Source: Labrys wisconsinensis
Lineage (GTDB): Bacteria > Pseudomonadota > Alphaproteobacteria > Rhizobiales > Labraceae
Length of the DNA: 64,000 nucleotides
Assembly (NCBI RefSeq): GCF_030814995.1
Contig: NZ_JAUSVX010000005.1
Span: 1 to 64,000, forward strand
Direction: 5' to 3'
In this document: one piece after another, positions 36,524 through 45,464 of the stretch
How the letters are laid out: every line of letters starts with the position of its first letter
Numbering within the stretch: the first letter of the stretch is position 1
The notes under the pieces: model-generated
Told to the model about the DNA's origin: nothing
Database searches by the model: none
Seen by the model: only the letters and a program-made list of their open reading frames with translations
Position numbers and translations under genes: made by a program

Positions 36524-37240
36524 GTCGCTTGAAGATTCGATCTCCTGCCGTCGCCGCGACGGGTCGGTGTCAGCTGCTGGGTGACGATTGATCCTTTTGC
36601 TCTGCTTCCAGAGGCTGGCATGGACGATCGGCAACGCGAGATGCGGGCGGGCAACAGCCTTCGACTCGTTGAGGCCCCCGCCTGGAAGAGGGCTGCGCAT
36701 ATGGTACAAGCACTTACCCGGTCGAGCCGGGCGATGCTCCGGGCGGGACCGCCGCTCAGCTGGACGGGAAAACGCGGTGAGGCCGACAGCCGCCGATCGT
36801 CGACAAGCGACCCGGCGCTTGGCGCCGGCGCGGGAATGGCGGCGTCGATGCGGAGCTGAACAAGTAGACTCAAAGAGATGGGAGCGAATGAGGAGGTTGT
36901 GCATGCATAATTCTGTAAAGCTCCGGTGACACTATGCCGGACCCGTGATACCCAAGGGCCTATTCAGGATTTGTGTGTGCAGACTCGGTTGCAGATTCTA
37001 TCTGTGCATGGATTTGGAGCCTTGCCGAACATGCGTGAACTCTTCCTTCGGGGCGGGTGATATGTGGCGTTACTCCCGCAGGGCGCCCGTGAAGGAGGTC
37101 GTCAGGATCCGTCGCAAAGGGCCCGAGACGCATTCCCGCACCGAGGCGTTCCATTTCCGTTTCGCAGTACTCGCCGGTTCCGTGCTCACACGGCATCAAA
37201 GTTCATCGCCTCGATCGGAGGCGCAGCAGATGGCATCAGC
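36524..37240. other. 717-bp gene-poor stretch
   Basis: Composition is lower in GC than the flanking genes. No frame carries family motifs. A tiny frame at 36902-36928 with an upstream GAGGAGG encodes only eight residues. The region upstream of the FkbM gene probably holds its promoter, which I could not place. Confidence 0.35.
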
Positions 37241-38206
37241 ATGAAGACGATGACGCAAACCGACGACGTCGAGGTGGTGGCCGAGGGGCTCCACGTGACG
37301 CTTGCCGACCTTCAGGCCGGCTTGGGAAGCGACGTGATAACCGAGGAGGTGCTTGATCATCTCAAGGCTGGGCATCCCGGTGCATCGGTGGTGTTGCGCA
37401 ACGCCCGCGTGGCCTGGGATCGCGCGAACCGGACGCGCGTCTGGGGGGGAATCCAGGGGAAGTGGGTTCTTCTGGAGCACTCCGAGGGATTCAAGATGTG
37501 GATCAAGCTCGGGGATAGTGTATCGTCCGCCATCATTCGCGGTGTATACGATAGGGCGACAACAAACATCGTGCGAGAGCACCTGCGTCCCGGCGGAAAT
37601 TTTATCGACATTGGCGCCAACGTCGGATGGTTCAGCTTCGTCTCTGCGCATTACTATAATAATGCGAAGGGAGGTCACGTTTATACGTTTGAGCCTCAGA
37701 AGAATATTTTCGAACACATCGTCCGCAGCATTGCGTCCAACGGTTATGACAAGATCATCTCGGCGCATCGCATGGCCCTGGGGGATCGCAACGGCGAAAT
37801 CCAGATGATCGATGCCGGCCTCAACAGCGGCGGCAGTTCGATCGTGCGCTCGGAGATCACGCGCCCCGATTTCGAGACGGTCCCGATCCGGCGGTTCGAC
37901 GAGGTCGCTCCCAAGGTCGAGCGCGTCGATCTGATCAAGATCGACATCGAGGGGGCGGAGCCCCTCTTCCTCCAGGGCGCGCGCGAGTTCATCAGCCGCC
38001 ATCGGCCGCCGATCATCTCCGAGGTCAGCGTGCGCAAGCTGAGGCTGGTCTCCGGCAGCGACGCCGCATCCTATATCCGGTCGGTTGCCGAGTTCGGCTA
38101 CGTTCCCCTCAAGGTCGCAGGAAACGGTCGGCTGGTCGAGCTCGATTCAGGCGATCTCGTCGACGATCGGACGGTGATCAACGTCTACTTCAAGCCGGTC
38201 CCCTGA
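37241..38206 (+). CDS. FkbM-family SAM-dependent methyltransferase
   Basis: 321 residues from the ATG at 37241, chosen because residues before it in the open frame look non-conserved. Motif I is FIDIGANVGWFSF, followed by VYTFEPQKNIFEHI (acidic end of strand 2) and IKIDIEGAEPLFLQGA, the FkbM-family hallmark D-[IV]-E-G-x-E. The C-terminus ends with IISEVSVRKLR and related words. It likely O-methylates a sugar of the capsule. It is a paralogue of the C-terminal domain of the convergent gene at 38339-40285, sharing IDxGANxGWF and HRMALGD. Confidence 0.9.
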   Translation: MKTMTQTDDVEVVAEGLHVTLADLQAGLGSDVITEEVLDHLKAGHPGASVVLRNARVAWDRANRTRVWGGIQGKWVLLEHSEGFKMWIKLGDSVSSAIIRGVYDRATTNIVREHLRPGGNFIDIGANVGWFSFVSAHYYNNAKGGHVYTFEPQKNIFEHIVRSIASNGYDKIISAHRMALGDRNGEIQMIDAGLNSGGSSIVRSEITRPDFETVPIRRFDEVAPKVERVDLIKIDIEGAEPLFLQGAREFISRHRPPIISEVSVRKLRLVSGSDAASYIRSVAEFGYVPLKVAGNGRLVELDSGDLVDDRTVINVYFKPVP

Positions 38207-38222
38207 TCCCGGCGACGTCACG

Positions 38223-38293
38223 GCCACCCCGGCCTGGTCGGGGTGGCGGCCGCGGGTGCGACGATCGCAGGCCGGACGGCGTTGCGTCCGGCC
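38223..38293. terminator. Hairpin cluster between convergent genes
   Basis: GCCACCCCG (38223-38231) pairs with CGGGGTGGC (38239-38247). GGCCGGACG (38270-38278) pairs with CGTCCGGCC (38285-38293). Both are perfect 9-bp stems in the 132 bp separating the two convergent FkbM-type genes. There is no T run, so bidirectional hairpin termination is likely but unproven. Confidence 0.55.
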
Positions 38294-38338
38294 GGTCCTT
38301 CGGGCCGGGCGCGATGGCTTGCGCAACCCGGACGATCG

Positions 38339-40285
38339 TCAGAGCCGGGGCTCGAAGACCACGTCGATGACCCCTCTGGACGTCTCCAGGCTGGATCGTT
38401 CGAACGGCCGGAGCGCGGCATCCGATTTGAGAACGCAGGTCTTGTAGCCCATGTCCTCGATCAGGCGGATATAGTCTTCGCTCTTGTACCTGGAGACGTT
38501 TCGAAGCTTCTTGGTGTTGACCTCGGAAACGATGCTGGGGCGGTGCCGTCGAATGAAGTCGCGCGCTCCGGCGGCGAACAGGGGCTCGGCCCCCTCGATG
38601 TCGAGCTTCATGCAATCGACGCGAGACTTGACGGGTATCGGCAGGTCGTCCAGGCGGCGCATGGGCACGCTGCCCCGGCTGCCCGCCGGATCGTTCAGGA
38701 CGAAGCTTCCGCCGCTGTTCCTGCCTCCGTCGGACATCCTGACGGAGCGATCTTCGTCCCCGAGCGCCATCCGGTGGACTTCGACAAGGGCGCCGAAGCC
38801 GTTCGCCTCAACCGACTTCAAGAGGTGATCGTACAGCTGGAACTGAGGTTCGAAGGCGACCACCCGGCCCTCGCCGAGCTCCTTGTAGGCCTGCGCGGCC
38901 CTGAGGGTGAACCACCCGGCATTGGCTCCGGCGTCGATGAAGGTTCCGCCAGGCGTCAGCCGCGAAAGAATGAACTTGGTGATCCTGTCGTCGCGCTCCC
39001 GCCGGATGATGCCGTGCGATACGGTATCGCCGAGCCGCAGCCAGAGCATGGGCCCGGAGGGATGCGGGAAAAGCACCCATTTGTCGTAAAGGCCGTCCCA
39101 ATTCTTGGCTCGGTCACTGACGATCGCCTCGTAATAGGCGGTTCGCAGCACCTCAACCGTGCTTTCCGGGTGATGCCGGAGCTGGGAGAGTTGATCGATC
39201 GAGAAGAAGGTCGGGCCGAGGCCGGAAACCAGGTCGGAGATCGCGATGGATTTGTCGGAGTCCCTCTCGTCCCGCTCGATCACGGATATGGATGAAGCCT
39301 TCTTCCTTTGAGTTTCCTTGATGATGTCGATCAGCTTGGAATAGACGATTCTGCTTCGATTGTGTGTTCCCGACCCCGTCGTCGCCGCCAGGAAATCCTT
39401 TGCCTTCGCCCGGAACGGATCGTCCTTGAATTTCTTGAAGATGCTCAGCGAGCTCTCGGGGCTGAAATCGTCTGCGACGATTCCGGCCTGATCGTAAGCC
39501 TCGCCACGTTGAAACGGCAGGACGGCGACCGGCCTTCCGGCGGCCAGCGCCTCGAGGGTGATCGTGCCGCCCGCGGTGATCACGCCGTCCACGCCGCTCA
39601 AGGCTTCATTGAGATCGCTTCGCCTGTCGAACAGGACAAAGTCATATTGGGAGAGGCTCTCCTGCAGGTCCCGTGCGGCCGGGTGAAGGTGCACGACGAC
39701 GTCCAGGCCATGGCCCTCCTTCAGCCGCAGCACGAGCTCGACCAGCTTCGGGTTGAAATGCGTCCCGGGGGCTAGGAGCACGCGCCCGTGCGTTCGCGTC
39801 GGGGGGCGGTGGCGGATACGGTCGACCTTCGGGAGCGCCGCGGCGACGAAGCGCGGGTCATCCGCCACGGCGGCCTGGAAGAACGGACCGTAGGTGAGGA
39901 ACGCATCGAAGCCCGACAGCTGCTTGTAGCGGCCCCAGTCCTGGAAAAATCCGTGCTGCGCGCCGACGACGGCCGGCCGCTGCGGGACCTGGTGCATGGC
40001 CGCATGGAGACCGCCCTCCAGGCCCTGCAAGTCGGTCGCGAGCAGCACGGCATCCGGTCTTTCCAGCACGAGCGCGTCGGTGAGACCTTGCATCGCATCC
40101 TGGCGGCTGGGATCGACGATGTGCTTCCAGCGCGCACGGGCCGGCGCGGGCCATTCGACATCGTCGGCGGCGCCCGGATCCGTCAGGACGATGCCGGCCG
40201 AACCGCCCTTCGCCTCGACGAAATCGAGCAGGGGCTCCCAGCCCAATATTGCGCGACCCGTCGCGCCAGCTACAATGACATGCAT
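38339..40285 (-). CDS. Glycosyltransferase-FkbM methyltransferase fusion
   Basis: 648 residues. Residues 1-330 resemble GT-B/CDP-glycerol-glycerophosphotransferase-like enzymes: MHVIVAGATGRAILGWEPLLDF, VGAQHGFFQDWGRYKQL, VVVHLHPAARDLQESLSQYDFV and the donor-side loop GVITAGGTITLEALAAGRPVAVLP. A linker of about 60 charged residues follows. Residues 400-648 are an FkbM methyltransferase with FIDAGANAGWFTL, VVAFEPQFQLYDHLL and MKLDIEGAEPLFAAGA. One polypeptide would thus both transfer and methylate a residue, or methylate to terminate the chain. The ATG at 40283-40285 faces the divergent methyltransferase gene 26 bp away. Confidence 0.85.
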   Translation of the reverse strand: MHVIVAGATGRAILGWEPLLDFVEAKGGSAGIVLTDPGAADDVEWPAPARARWKHIVDPSRQDAMQGLTDALVLERPDAVLLATDLQGLEGGLHAAMHQVPQRPAVVGAQHGFFQDWGRYKQLSGFDAFLTYGPFFQAAVADDPRFVAAALPKVDRIRHRPPTRTHGRVLLAPGTHFNPKLVELVLRLKEGHGLDVVVHLHPAARDLQESLSQYDFVLFDRRSDLNEALSGVDGVITAGGTITLEALAAGRPVAVLPFQRGEAYDQAGIVADDFSPESSLSIFKKFKDDPFRAKAKDFLAATTGSGTHNRSRIVYSKLIDIIKETQRKKASSISVIERDERDSDKSIAISDLVSGLGPTFFSIDQLSQLRHHPESTVEVLRTAYYEAIVSDRAKNWDGLYDKWVLFPHPSGPMLWLRLGDTVSHGIIRRERDDRITKFILSRLTPGGTFIDAGANAGWFTLRAAQAYKELGEGRVVAFEPQFQLYDHLLKSVEANGFGALVEVHRMALGDEDRSVRMSDGGRNSGGSFVLNDPAGSRGSVPMRRLDDLPIPVKSRVDCMKLDIEGAEPLFAAGARDFIRRHRPSIVSEVNTKKLRNVSRYKSEDYIRLIEDMGYKTCVLKSDAALRPFERSSLETSRGVIDVVFEPRL

Positions 40286-40311
40286 TGGGATTCACAGCCT
40301 CTGCGAGCACG

Positions 40312-41070
40312 ATGCCAACTGGGCCGGAACCGCTCACGCCCCTGCCACAGCGCATCGCCGAGGTGCGTCCCCTGGTGAGGGGCATCCGGGAACTTGCTCT
40401 TTTTGACCTAACCATGGGGCGAGTCAATCCGGCGGTTCATGCCGCCATGCAGGAGCGCTATCGCGAAGCGATCCTCGTCAACACGGATCGCAGCCGGGAA
40501 TACAAATATCTCGACGTCGCATTCTGCGTATGGCGCAAGGTCGCAAAAATCGGATGGCTCGACCTGGTCCGCCCAAGGCTCCGGATGCTGGATATCGGTT
40601 CGGGCGGTGGGGACCTGTCGGCGGTCTGCAGCGGATTGGGGCACGAGGTTCTGGGAATGGACAGACCCGATCCGCCCTTGTTCCGCGAGCTGCACGACCT
40701 CTACGGGGTGAAGCGGGTCGACCACATCGTCTATCCCAAGAGCCCTTTTCCGGATGAAGTCGGAGAATACGATCTCATCACCTGCCTCGGCGTGGTGTTC
40801 GACATCTTCAGCAAGACGGAGGATGCCGTAACCACCTGGACGACGGAGGACTGGCTGCATTTCCTCCGAGCGCTGTCGGCTCGCCATGTGCGATTCCCGG
40901 GGCGAATCTATGTGGAGCTCAACCGGCGCGTCGAGCCGGACGGCAGCTCCGCCTATGACGATCTGCTCCGGGCCTGCCAGTCCATGGGCGCCCGGGTGGA
41001 CGCGGCGCGCGGCCGCATCATGTTTTCCCTCACCCGCCCGCTTGCGCTGGCGGAGGAGGCGGCGCATTGA
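40312..41070 (+). CDS. Class I SAM-dependent methyltransferase-like protein
   Basis: 252 residues from the ATG at 40312. Motif I is MLDIGSGGGDLSAVCSGLG, followed by VLGMDRPDP (end of strand 2) and YDLITCLGVVFDIFSKT (motif for strand 4). The N-terminal helix region MGRVNPAVHAAMQERYREAILVNTDRSREYKYLDVAF is not part of the core fold. Substrate unknown; position at the end of the polysaccharide locus next to the GT-FkbM fusion suggests a sugar or lipid-linked intermediate. It is transcribed away from the fusion gene from a very short shared start region. Confidence 0.78.
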   Translation: MPTGPEPLTPLPQRIAEVRPLVRGIRELALFDLTMGRVNPAVHAAMQERYREAILVNTDRSREYKYLDVAFCVWRKVAKIGWLDLVRPRLRMLDIGSGGGDLSAVCSGLGHEVLGMDRPDPPLFRELHDLYGVKRVDHIVYPKSPFPDEVGEYDLITCLGVVFDIFSKTEDAVTTWTTEDWLHFLRALSARHVRFPGRIYVELNRRVEPDGSSAYDDLLRACQSMGARVDAARGRIMFSLTRPLALAEEAAH

Positions 41071-41164
41071 CGGCCTGCCCCGGCCGGTCGGCGCCTCGCC
41101 CCTGGCGGATCGATCATCGATCGCAGCCCGGCCTCCACCCCCGCGCAGGGCGGCCTGAACGGCG

Positions 41165-42223
41165 ATGCCGGCCCGTGCCGTGAACAGCGAGACCCATGTT
41201 GTGAAGAAGATCGGCTTTCTATCGTTCGGGCACTGGGGACCCTCGGCCGGCTCGCGGACGCGGTCGGCGGCCGACGCGCTGCTGCAGTCCATCGACCTCG
41301 CCGTCGCCGCCGAGGCGCTGGGAGCGGACGGGGCGTATTTCCGGGTGCATCACTTCGCCCGCCAGCTCGGCTCGCCCTTCCCGCTGCTGGCCGCGGTCGG
41401 CGCGAAGACCAGCCGCATCGAGATCGGCACGGCGGTCATCGACATGCGCTACGAGAACCCGCTGTACATGGCCGAGGACGCCGGCGCCGCCGACCTCATC
41501 GCCGGCGGACGGCTGCAGCTCGGCATCAGCCGCGGCTCGCCCGAGCAGGTGATCGACGGCTGGCGCTATTTCGGCTACCGCCCGCCCGAAGGCCAGAGCG
41601 AGGCCGACATGGCCCGGCGCCATGCGGAGGCCTTCCTCGACGTGCTGCGCGGCGAGGGCTTCGCCCAGCCCAATCCGCGGCCGATGTTCCCGAACCCGCC
41701 GGGCCTGCTGCGCGTCGAGCCCTACTCGGAGGGGCTGCGCGAGCGTATCTGGTGGGGCGCGAGCTCGAACGCCACGGCGGTCTGGGCGGCCGGGCTGGGC
41801 ATGAACCTGCAGAGCTCCACGCTCAAGGACGACGAGACCGGGCTGGCCTTCCATGTCCAGCAGGCCGACCAGATCCGCGCCTATCGCGAGGCCTGGAAGG
41901 CGGCCGGCCACGGCCGGGAGCCGCGGATCTCGGTCAGCCGCAGCATCTTCGCGCTGGTCGACGACCGCGACCGCGCCTATTTCGGCCGGGGTGACGAGGA
42001 CGGGGACAAGATCGGCTTCATCGACGAGAAGACCCGGGCGATCTTCGGGCGCAGCTACGCCGCCGAGCCGGACGTGCTGATCGAGCAGCTGGCCGCGGAC
42101 GAGGCCGTCCGGGAGGCCGACACACTGCTCCTGACCGTCCCCAACCAGCTCGGCGTCGACTACAACGCCCATGTGATCGAGGCGATCCTGACCCATGTCG
42201 CCCCGGCGCTGGGATGGCGGTGA
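41165..42223 (+). CDS. Luciferase-like (LLM) flavin-dependent oxidoreductase
   Basis: 352 residues from the ATG at 41165 (a GTG at 41201 would start right at KKIGFLSFGHWG, the first strand). Family words: AEALGADGAYFRVHHFARQLGSPFPLLAAVGAKTSRIEIGTAVIDMRYENPLYMAEDAGAADLI and GRLQLGISRGSPEQV, which follow the TIM-barrel LLM order. These enzymes use FMNH2 or F420 supplied by a separate reductase. It precedes the BMP-importer operon by 212 bp containing a promoter, so it is probably a separate but related transcript. Confidence 0.87.
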   Translation: MPARAVNSETHVVKKIGFLSFGHWGPSAGSRTRSAADALLQSIDLAVAAEALGADGAYFRVHHFARQLGSPFPLLAAVGAKTSRIEIGTAVIDMRYENPLYMAEDAGAADLIAGGRLQLGISRGSPEQVIDGWRYFGYRPPEGQSEADMARRHAEAFLDVLRGEGFAQPNPRPMFPNPPGLLRVEPYSEGLRERIWWGASSNATAVWAAGLGMNLQSSTLKDDETGLAFHVQQADQIRAYREAWKAAGHGREPRISVSRSIFALVDDRDRAYFGRGDEDGDKIGFIDEKTRAIFGRSYAAEPDVLIEQLAADEAVREADTLLLTVPNQLGVDYNAHVIEAILTHVAPALGWR

Positions 42224-42341
42224 CGTCCGGGGTCCTCTCGCTTCCAGTGGCCGCCTGCGACGGGTGCAGGGCCCCGCCACCGTTCGGATCGGTCGGCGCC
42301 GCGGTCGAATTCCACAGGCGCCGCCATCGTTCCCAGAGCAG

Positions 42342-42370
42342 TTGACAATTAGTCCATAAAGTTTATGGAT
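42342..42370 (+). promoter_or_regulatory. Sigma70-like promoter with embedded palindromic operator
   Basis: TTGACA at 42342-42347 is a consensus -35 box. A 17-bp spacer leads to ATGGAT at 42365-42370. The spacer and -10 contain TCCATAAAGTTTATGGA (42353-42369), two perfect 8-bp arms around one central base. A repressor bound there would block the promoter. It lies 66 bp upstream of the BMP-family binding-protein gene. The patch is strongly AT-rich against its surroundings. Confidence 0.7.
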
Positions 42371-42435
42371 TTTGACAACATCTCCGGGCGACCGAGACCG
42401 GCGCTCGACCTCGTCGTGCTTGTGGAGCCGAGTGC

Positions 42436-43440
42436 ATGCGCCGCCTTGCCAGTCGATATCTCAGTCTCATGGCGGCTGCGACGGCAGCCGTGCTGGCGGG
42501 CGGGGCCGGCGTCGCCGAGGCCGCCAAGCTGAAGGCGGTGCTGCTGGTCGAGTCGATCGCCAATGACGGCTCCTTCAACCAGCCCGCGGTCGCGGCGCTG
42601 AAAAAGCTGGCCGCGAGCGGCGACGTCGAGTTCGAGATCCGCGAGAAGCTCGCCGATCCCACCGCGGCGGAGCCGGTCATCCGCCTCTATGCCAGCCGCG
42701 GCTATGATCTCGTCATCGGCCACGGCATCGGCCTGTCGGCGCCGATCCTGAAGGTGGCGAAGGACTTTCCCAAGACGCATTTCACCGCGTCGGCCGGGCC
42801 GGACCTCGCCGGCCGCCTGCTGCCCAATGTCGACGGCTGGACCTATGACTTCGGCCAGTACGGCTATCTCGGCGGCTGGCTCGCCGGCCGGATCGCCGGC
42901 GTGAGCACGGTGGGCATCGTCGGGGGGCCGCAGCTGCCCTTCATCCTCGCCACCCATGCCGGCTTCAAGGCGGGCCTTGCCTCGGTCCGTCCCGACGCCA
43001 GGACGATCGAGGTGTTCACCGGCTCCTTCGACGATGCGCAGAAGGGCCTGGAGGCGACGCGCTCGGTCGCGGCCCAGGGCGCCCAGCTCGTCTGGACCTC
43101 GGGCGACGGCATCGGCAACGGCGTCGCCGCCGGCGCCGGTGCCGTAGGCCTGCGCACGATCGGCGTGTCCGGCGATGCGGGCGGCCTGGCGTCCAAGGTC
43201 AATATCGCCAGCGTCGAGCTCAACCTGCTGCCGCTCTATACCTCCTGGGTGGAGCAGATCCGGGCCGGCACGTTCGGCAGGCAGTTCACCACCGTGCAGC
43301 TCGCCAACAACGGCCTGGTGCTCACGCCGCTCAACCGCCTGGGGGAGGGCATTCCGGGCGATCTCGACACGGCGCAGGCCAAGCTCATCGAGGACCTGAA
43401 GTCGGGCGCGCTCAAGCTGCCGGACTTCTTCTCCAACTGA
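42436..43440 (+). CDS. BMP-family ABC importer substrate-binding protein
   Basis: 334 residues with a Sec signal peptide (MRRLASRYLSLMAAATAAVLAGGAGVAEA, no lipobox cysteine at the cleavage site). The mature part reads AVLLVESIANDGSFNQPAVAALKKL, then HFTASAGPDLAGRLLPNVDGWTYDFGQYGYLGGWLAGRI and VWTSGDGIGNGVAAGAGAVG, the basic-membrane-protein (PnrA/Med/BmpA) order. Family members bind nucleosides, purines or riboflavin, but many are uncharacterised. It is the first gene of the operon that includes the ATPase at 45461 and permeases at 48270 and 49316. Confidence 0.9.
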   Translation: MRRLASRYLSLMAAATAAVLAGGAGVAEAAKLKAVLLVESIANDGSFNQPAVAALKKLAASGDVEFEIREKLADPTAAEPVIRLYASRGYDLVIGHGIGLSAPILKVAKDFPKTHFTASAGPDLAGRLLPNVDGWTYDFGQYGYLGGWLAGRIAGVSTVGIVGGPQLPFILATHAGFKAGLASVRPDARTIEVFTGSFDDAQKGLEATRSVAAQGAQLVWTSGDGIGNGVAAGAGAVGLRTIGVSGDAGGLASKVNIASVELNLLPLYTSWVEQIRAGTFGRQFTTVQLANNGLVLTPLNRLGEGIPGDLDTAQAKLIEDLKSGALKLPDFFSN

Positions 43441-43455
43441 GACGCGGCCGCCTCA

Positions 43456-43476
43456 AGGCGGTTCTCCCGAACCTGC
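43456..43476. repeat. Second copy of the GGTTCTCCCGAACC hairpin
   Basis: The core GGTTC-TCCC-GAACC with the following TGC repeats the hairpin of 7777-7802, one base of the outer stem being changed. It lies 15 bp after the BMP-protein stop, just as the first copy follows an SDR stop by 7 bp. This supports a dispersed post-gene repeat. Confidence 0.55.
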
Positions 43477-43518
43477 GCGCAGGCGGTCGCCGCCCGATCC
43501 GCATGTCACGACCGGCTC

Positions 43519-44889
43519 ATGAAGCAGATCATCCTCAACCAGTTCGACATGAACACGCCCGGCCATATCTGGCCGGGCTTCTGGCGCCATCCGCGCGACC
43601 GGATGGATTATCTCGACCTCGCCTATTGGCAGTCGGTGGCTGGGATCGCCGAGCGCGGCCTGATCGATTCCATCTTCTTCGCCGACGTGTTCGGTGTCTA
43701 CGACGTCTACGGCCAGTCGCCGGAGGCGGCGCTGCGCGCCGGCACGCAGGTGCCGATCAACGATCCCACCCTGATCATTCCGTCCATGGCGGCGGCGACC
43801 AGGCATCTGGGCTTCGGGGTCACCTCCAACCTCTCGCTCGAGCCGCCCTATCTTCTGGCCCGGCGGCTCTCGACCCTCGATCACCTGACCAAGGGCCGCA
43901 TCGCCTGGAACATCGTCACCGGCTTCCTGGCCAGCGCCGCGCGCGGCGTCGGGCTCGAGACGATCCAGCGGCATGACGATCGCTACGAGGTCGCCGAGGA
44001 ATATATGGACGTCCTCTACCAGCTCTGGGAAGGCAGCTGGGAGGACGATGCCGTGGTCAAGGACGTCGCGACGGGCCTCTACACCCGGCCCGACCGGGTG
44101 CATCGCGTCGACCACCGCGGCAGGCATTTCCGCGTCGATGCCATCGCCCTGACCGAGCCCTCGCCGCAGCGCACCCCGACCCTCTACCAGGCCGGCGCGT
44201 CGACCCGCGGGCGCGCCTTCTCGGCCCGGCACGCCGAGACCATCCTGATCTCCGGCCACACCAAGGCCATCGTCGCCGAGACCGTGCGGGACATCCGCCG
44301 CCAGGCGCAGGCCTTCGGCCGCGATCCCCGCGACCCGAAGATCGTGCTCGGCGCCACCATCATCGCGGCGCCGACCACGGCCGAGGCCCGGGACCTCTAC
44401 GAGGACTATCGCGGCCATGTCGACGCGCGCGGCGCGCTGACCATCCTCGCCGGCTGGACCGGCGTCGATTTCTCGCGCTACGGGCTCGACGAGCCGATCC
44501 GGCATATCGACAGCCCGGCGGCGCAGTCGACGCTGGAGCTCCTGACCATCCGCAGCCCCGACCGCGTCTGGACCGTCCGCGACCTCGTCGCGTTCGAGCC
44601 GATCGCCGGCCACGGCCCCTTCATCGTCGGCTCCGGCGCGGCGGTGGCAGAGGAGCTGATCGACTGGGCGGCGGCGACCGACATCGACGGCTTCAACTTC
44701 ACCCGGCTGGTGATGCCCGAGAGCCTCACGGCGATCGTCGACCTGGTCGTGCCGGAGCTGCAATCGCGCGGCGCCTTCAAGCGCGCCTATGCCGAAGGCA
44801 CGCTCCGCCGCAAGCTGCAGGGCCATGATCGCCTGCCGTCCAGCCATCCCGCCGGGCGGTTCCAGCGCCGCCGGGCGGGTGCGGCGTGA
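43519..44889 (+). CDS. NtaA/SnaA/DszA-family FMNH2-dependent monooxygenase
   Basis: 456 residues, the normal length for this branch of the LLM superfamily. It begins MKQIILNQFDMNTPGHIWPGFWRHP and has YLDLAYWQSVAGIAERGLIDSIFFADVFG, INDPTLIIPSMAAATRHLGFGVTSNLSLEPPYLLARRLSTLDHLTKGRIAWNIVTGFL and QRHDDRYEVAEEYMDVLYQLWEGSW, all signature regions. Characterised relatives cleave C-N bonds in nitrilotriacetate or C-S bonds in sulfones. It follows the BMP binding-protein gene and overlaps the next gene by GTGA, so it is part of the importer operon. Confidence 0.92.
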   Translation: MKQIILNQFDMNTPGHIWPGFWRHPRDRMDYLDLAYWQSVAGIAERGLIDSIFFADVFGVYDVYGQSPEAALRAGTQVPINDPTLIIPSMAAATRHLGFGVTSNLSLEPPYLLARRLSTLDHLTKGRIAWNIVTGFLASAARGVGLETIQRHDDRYEVAEEYMDVLYQLWEGSWEDDAVVKDVATGLYTRPDRVHRVDHRGRHFRVDAIALTEPSPQRTPTLYQAGASTRGRAFSARHAETILISGHTKAIVAETVRDIRRQAQAFGRDPRDPKIVLGATIIAAPTTAEARDLYEDYRGHVDARGALTILAGWTGVDFSRYGLDEPIRHIDSPAAQSTLELLTIRSPDRVWTVRDLVAFEPIAGHGPFIVGSGAAVAEELIDWAAATDIDGFNFTRLVMPESLTAIVDLVVPELQSRGAFKRAYAEGTLRRKLQGHDRLPSSHPAGRFQRRRAGAA

Positions 44890-45464
44890 GGCCGCGCCGC
44901 GCCCTGCTCGCGGCGGCGATGCTGCCGGCGTTCGGGCCAGCCGCGACGGCGGCGCCGATCGACATCGCAGCCTGGGCGTCGAGCCGGCCATGGAGCTATC
45001 ACGTGTCCGGCGACAAGAACGAGCCGGCCTACCTCGCCGCCATCGACATCGAGCGCAAGGACGATCTCTTCATCATCGAGGGTGGAGCGCCGGCCTGGGC
45101 CGAGCGGTCGGTCGAGGCCATCGAGGTCCTGGCCGACGGCACGCTGCGCCACCGGGTCTGCCCCAAGGCCATGCGCTGCGACGACGGCTCGGTGCCGAGC
45201 GGCTTCCTGGCTTCCGCCGCGCTGCTCGCCGCCCTGCGCGAAGGCCGGCCACTCGGCAAGGCCGAGCCGGTTCCCTATGGCGAGCGATGGGTCGTCTGCA
45301 TCCCGGCCGAGCGGATCGGCATCGCCGAGCCGATCCTCGACCCCTGCTTCGACACGCTCACCGGCGCGGTGCTGGCGCAGCGGCATCGGGCGAGTGGCCG
45401 GTTCGACGGGCCTTCGCTCGATCCCTGGTCGGTCCGCGTCCGGCAGCCGGCGGCCGAGCCATGA
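44886..45464 (+). CDS. Periplasmic protein of unknown function within the importer operon
   Basis: 192 residues from GTG 44886 (GTGA overlap with the monooxygenase stop), ending in an ATGA overlap with the ATPase gene. A signal peptide is clear (RALLAAAMLPAFGPAATAAP). The mature part has about 165 residues with four cysteines (VCPKAMRCDDG, VVCIP, DPCFDT), suggesting two disulphides, and words such as WSYHVSGDKNEPAYLAAIDIERKDDLFIIEGG. No family is recognised. Overlaps on both sides make it an integral operon member, perhaps an accessory binding or redox protein. Confidence 0.72.
   Translation: MRPRRALLAAAMLPAFGPAATAAPIDIAAWASSRPWSYHVSGDKNEPAYLAAIDIERKDDLFIIEGGAPAWAERSVEAIEVLADGTLRHRVCPKAMRCDDGSVPSGFLASAALLAALREGRPLGKAEPVPYGERWVVCIPAERIGIAEPILDPCFDTLTGAVLAQRHRASGRFDGPSLDPWSVRVRQPAAEP

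Noticed and set aside
36902-36928. Eight-codon frame with a strong upstream GAGGAGG as a leader peptide
   Set aside because: No attenuator-like structure or adjacent downstream gene follows; the next gene starts over 300 bp away, so the ribosome-site match is probably chance.
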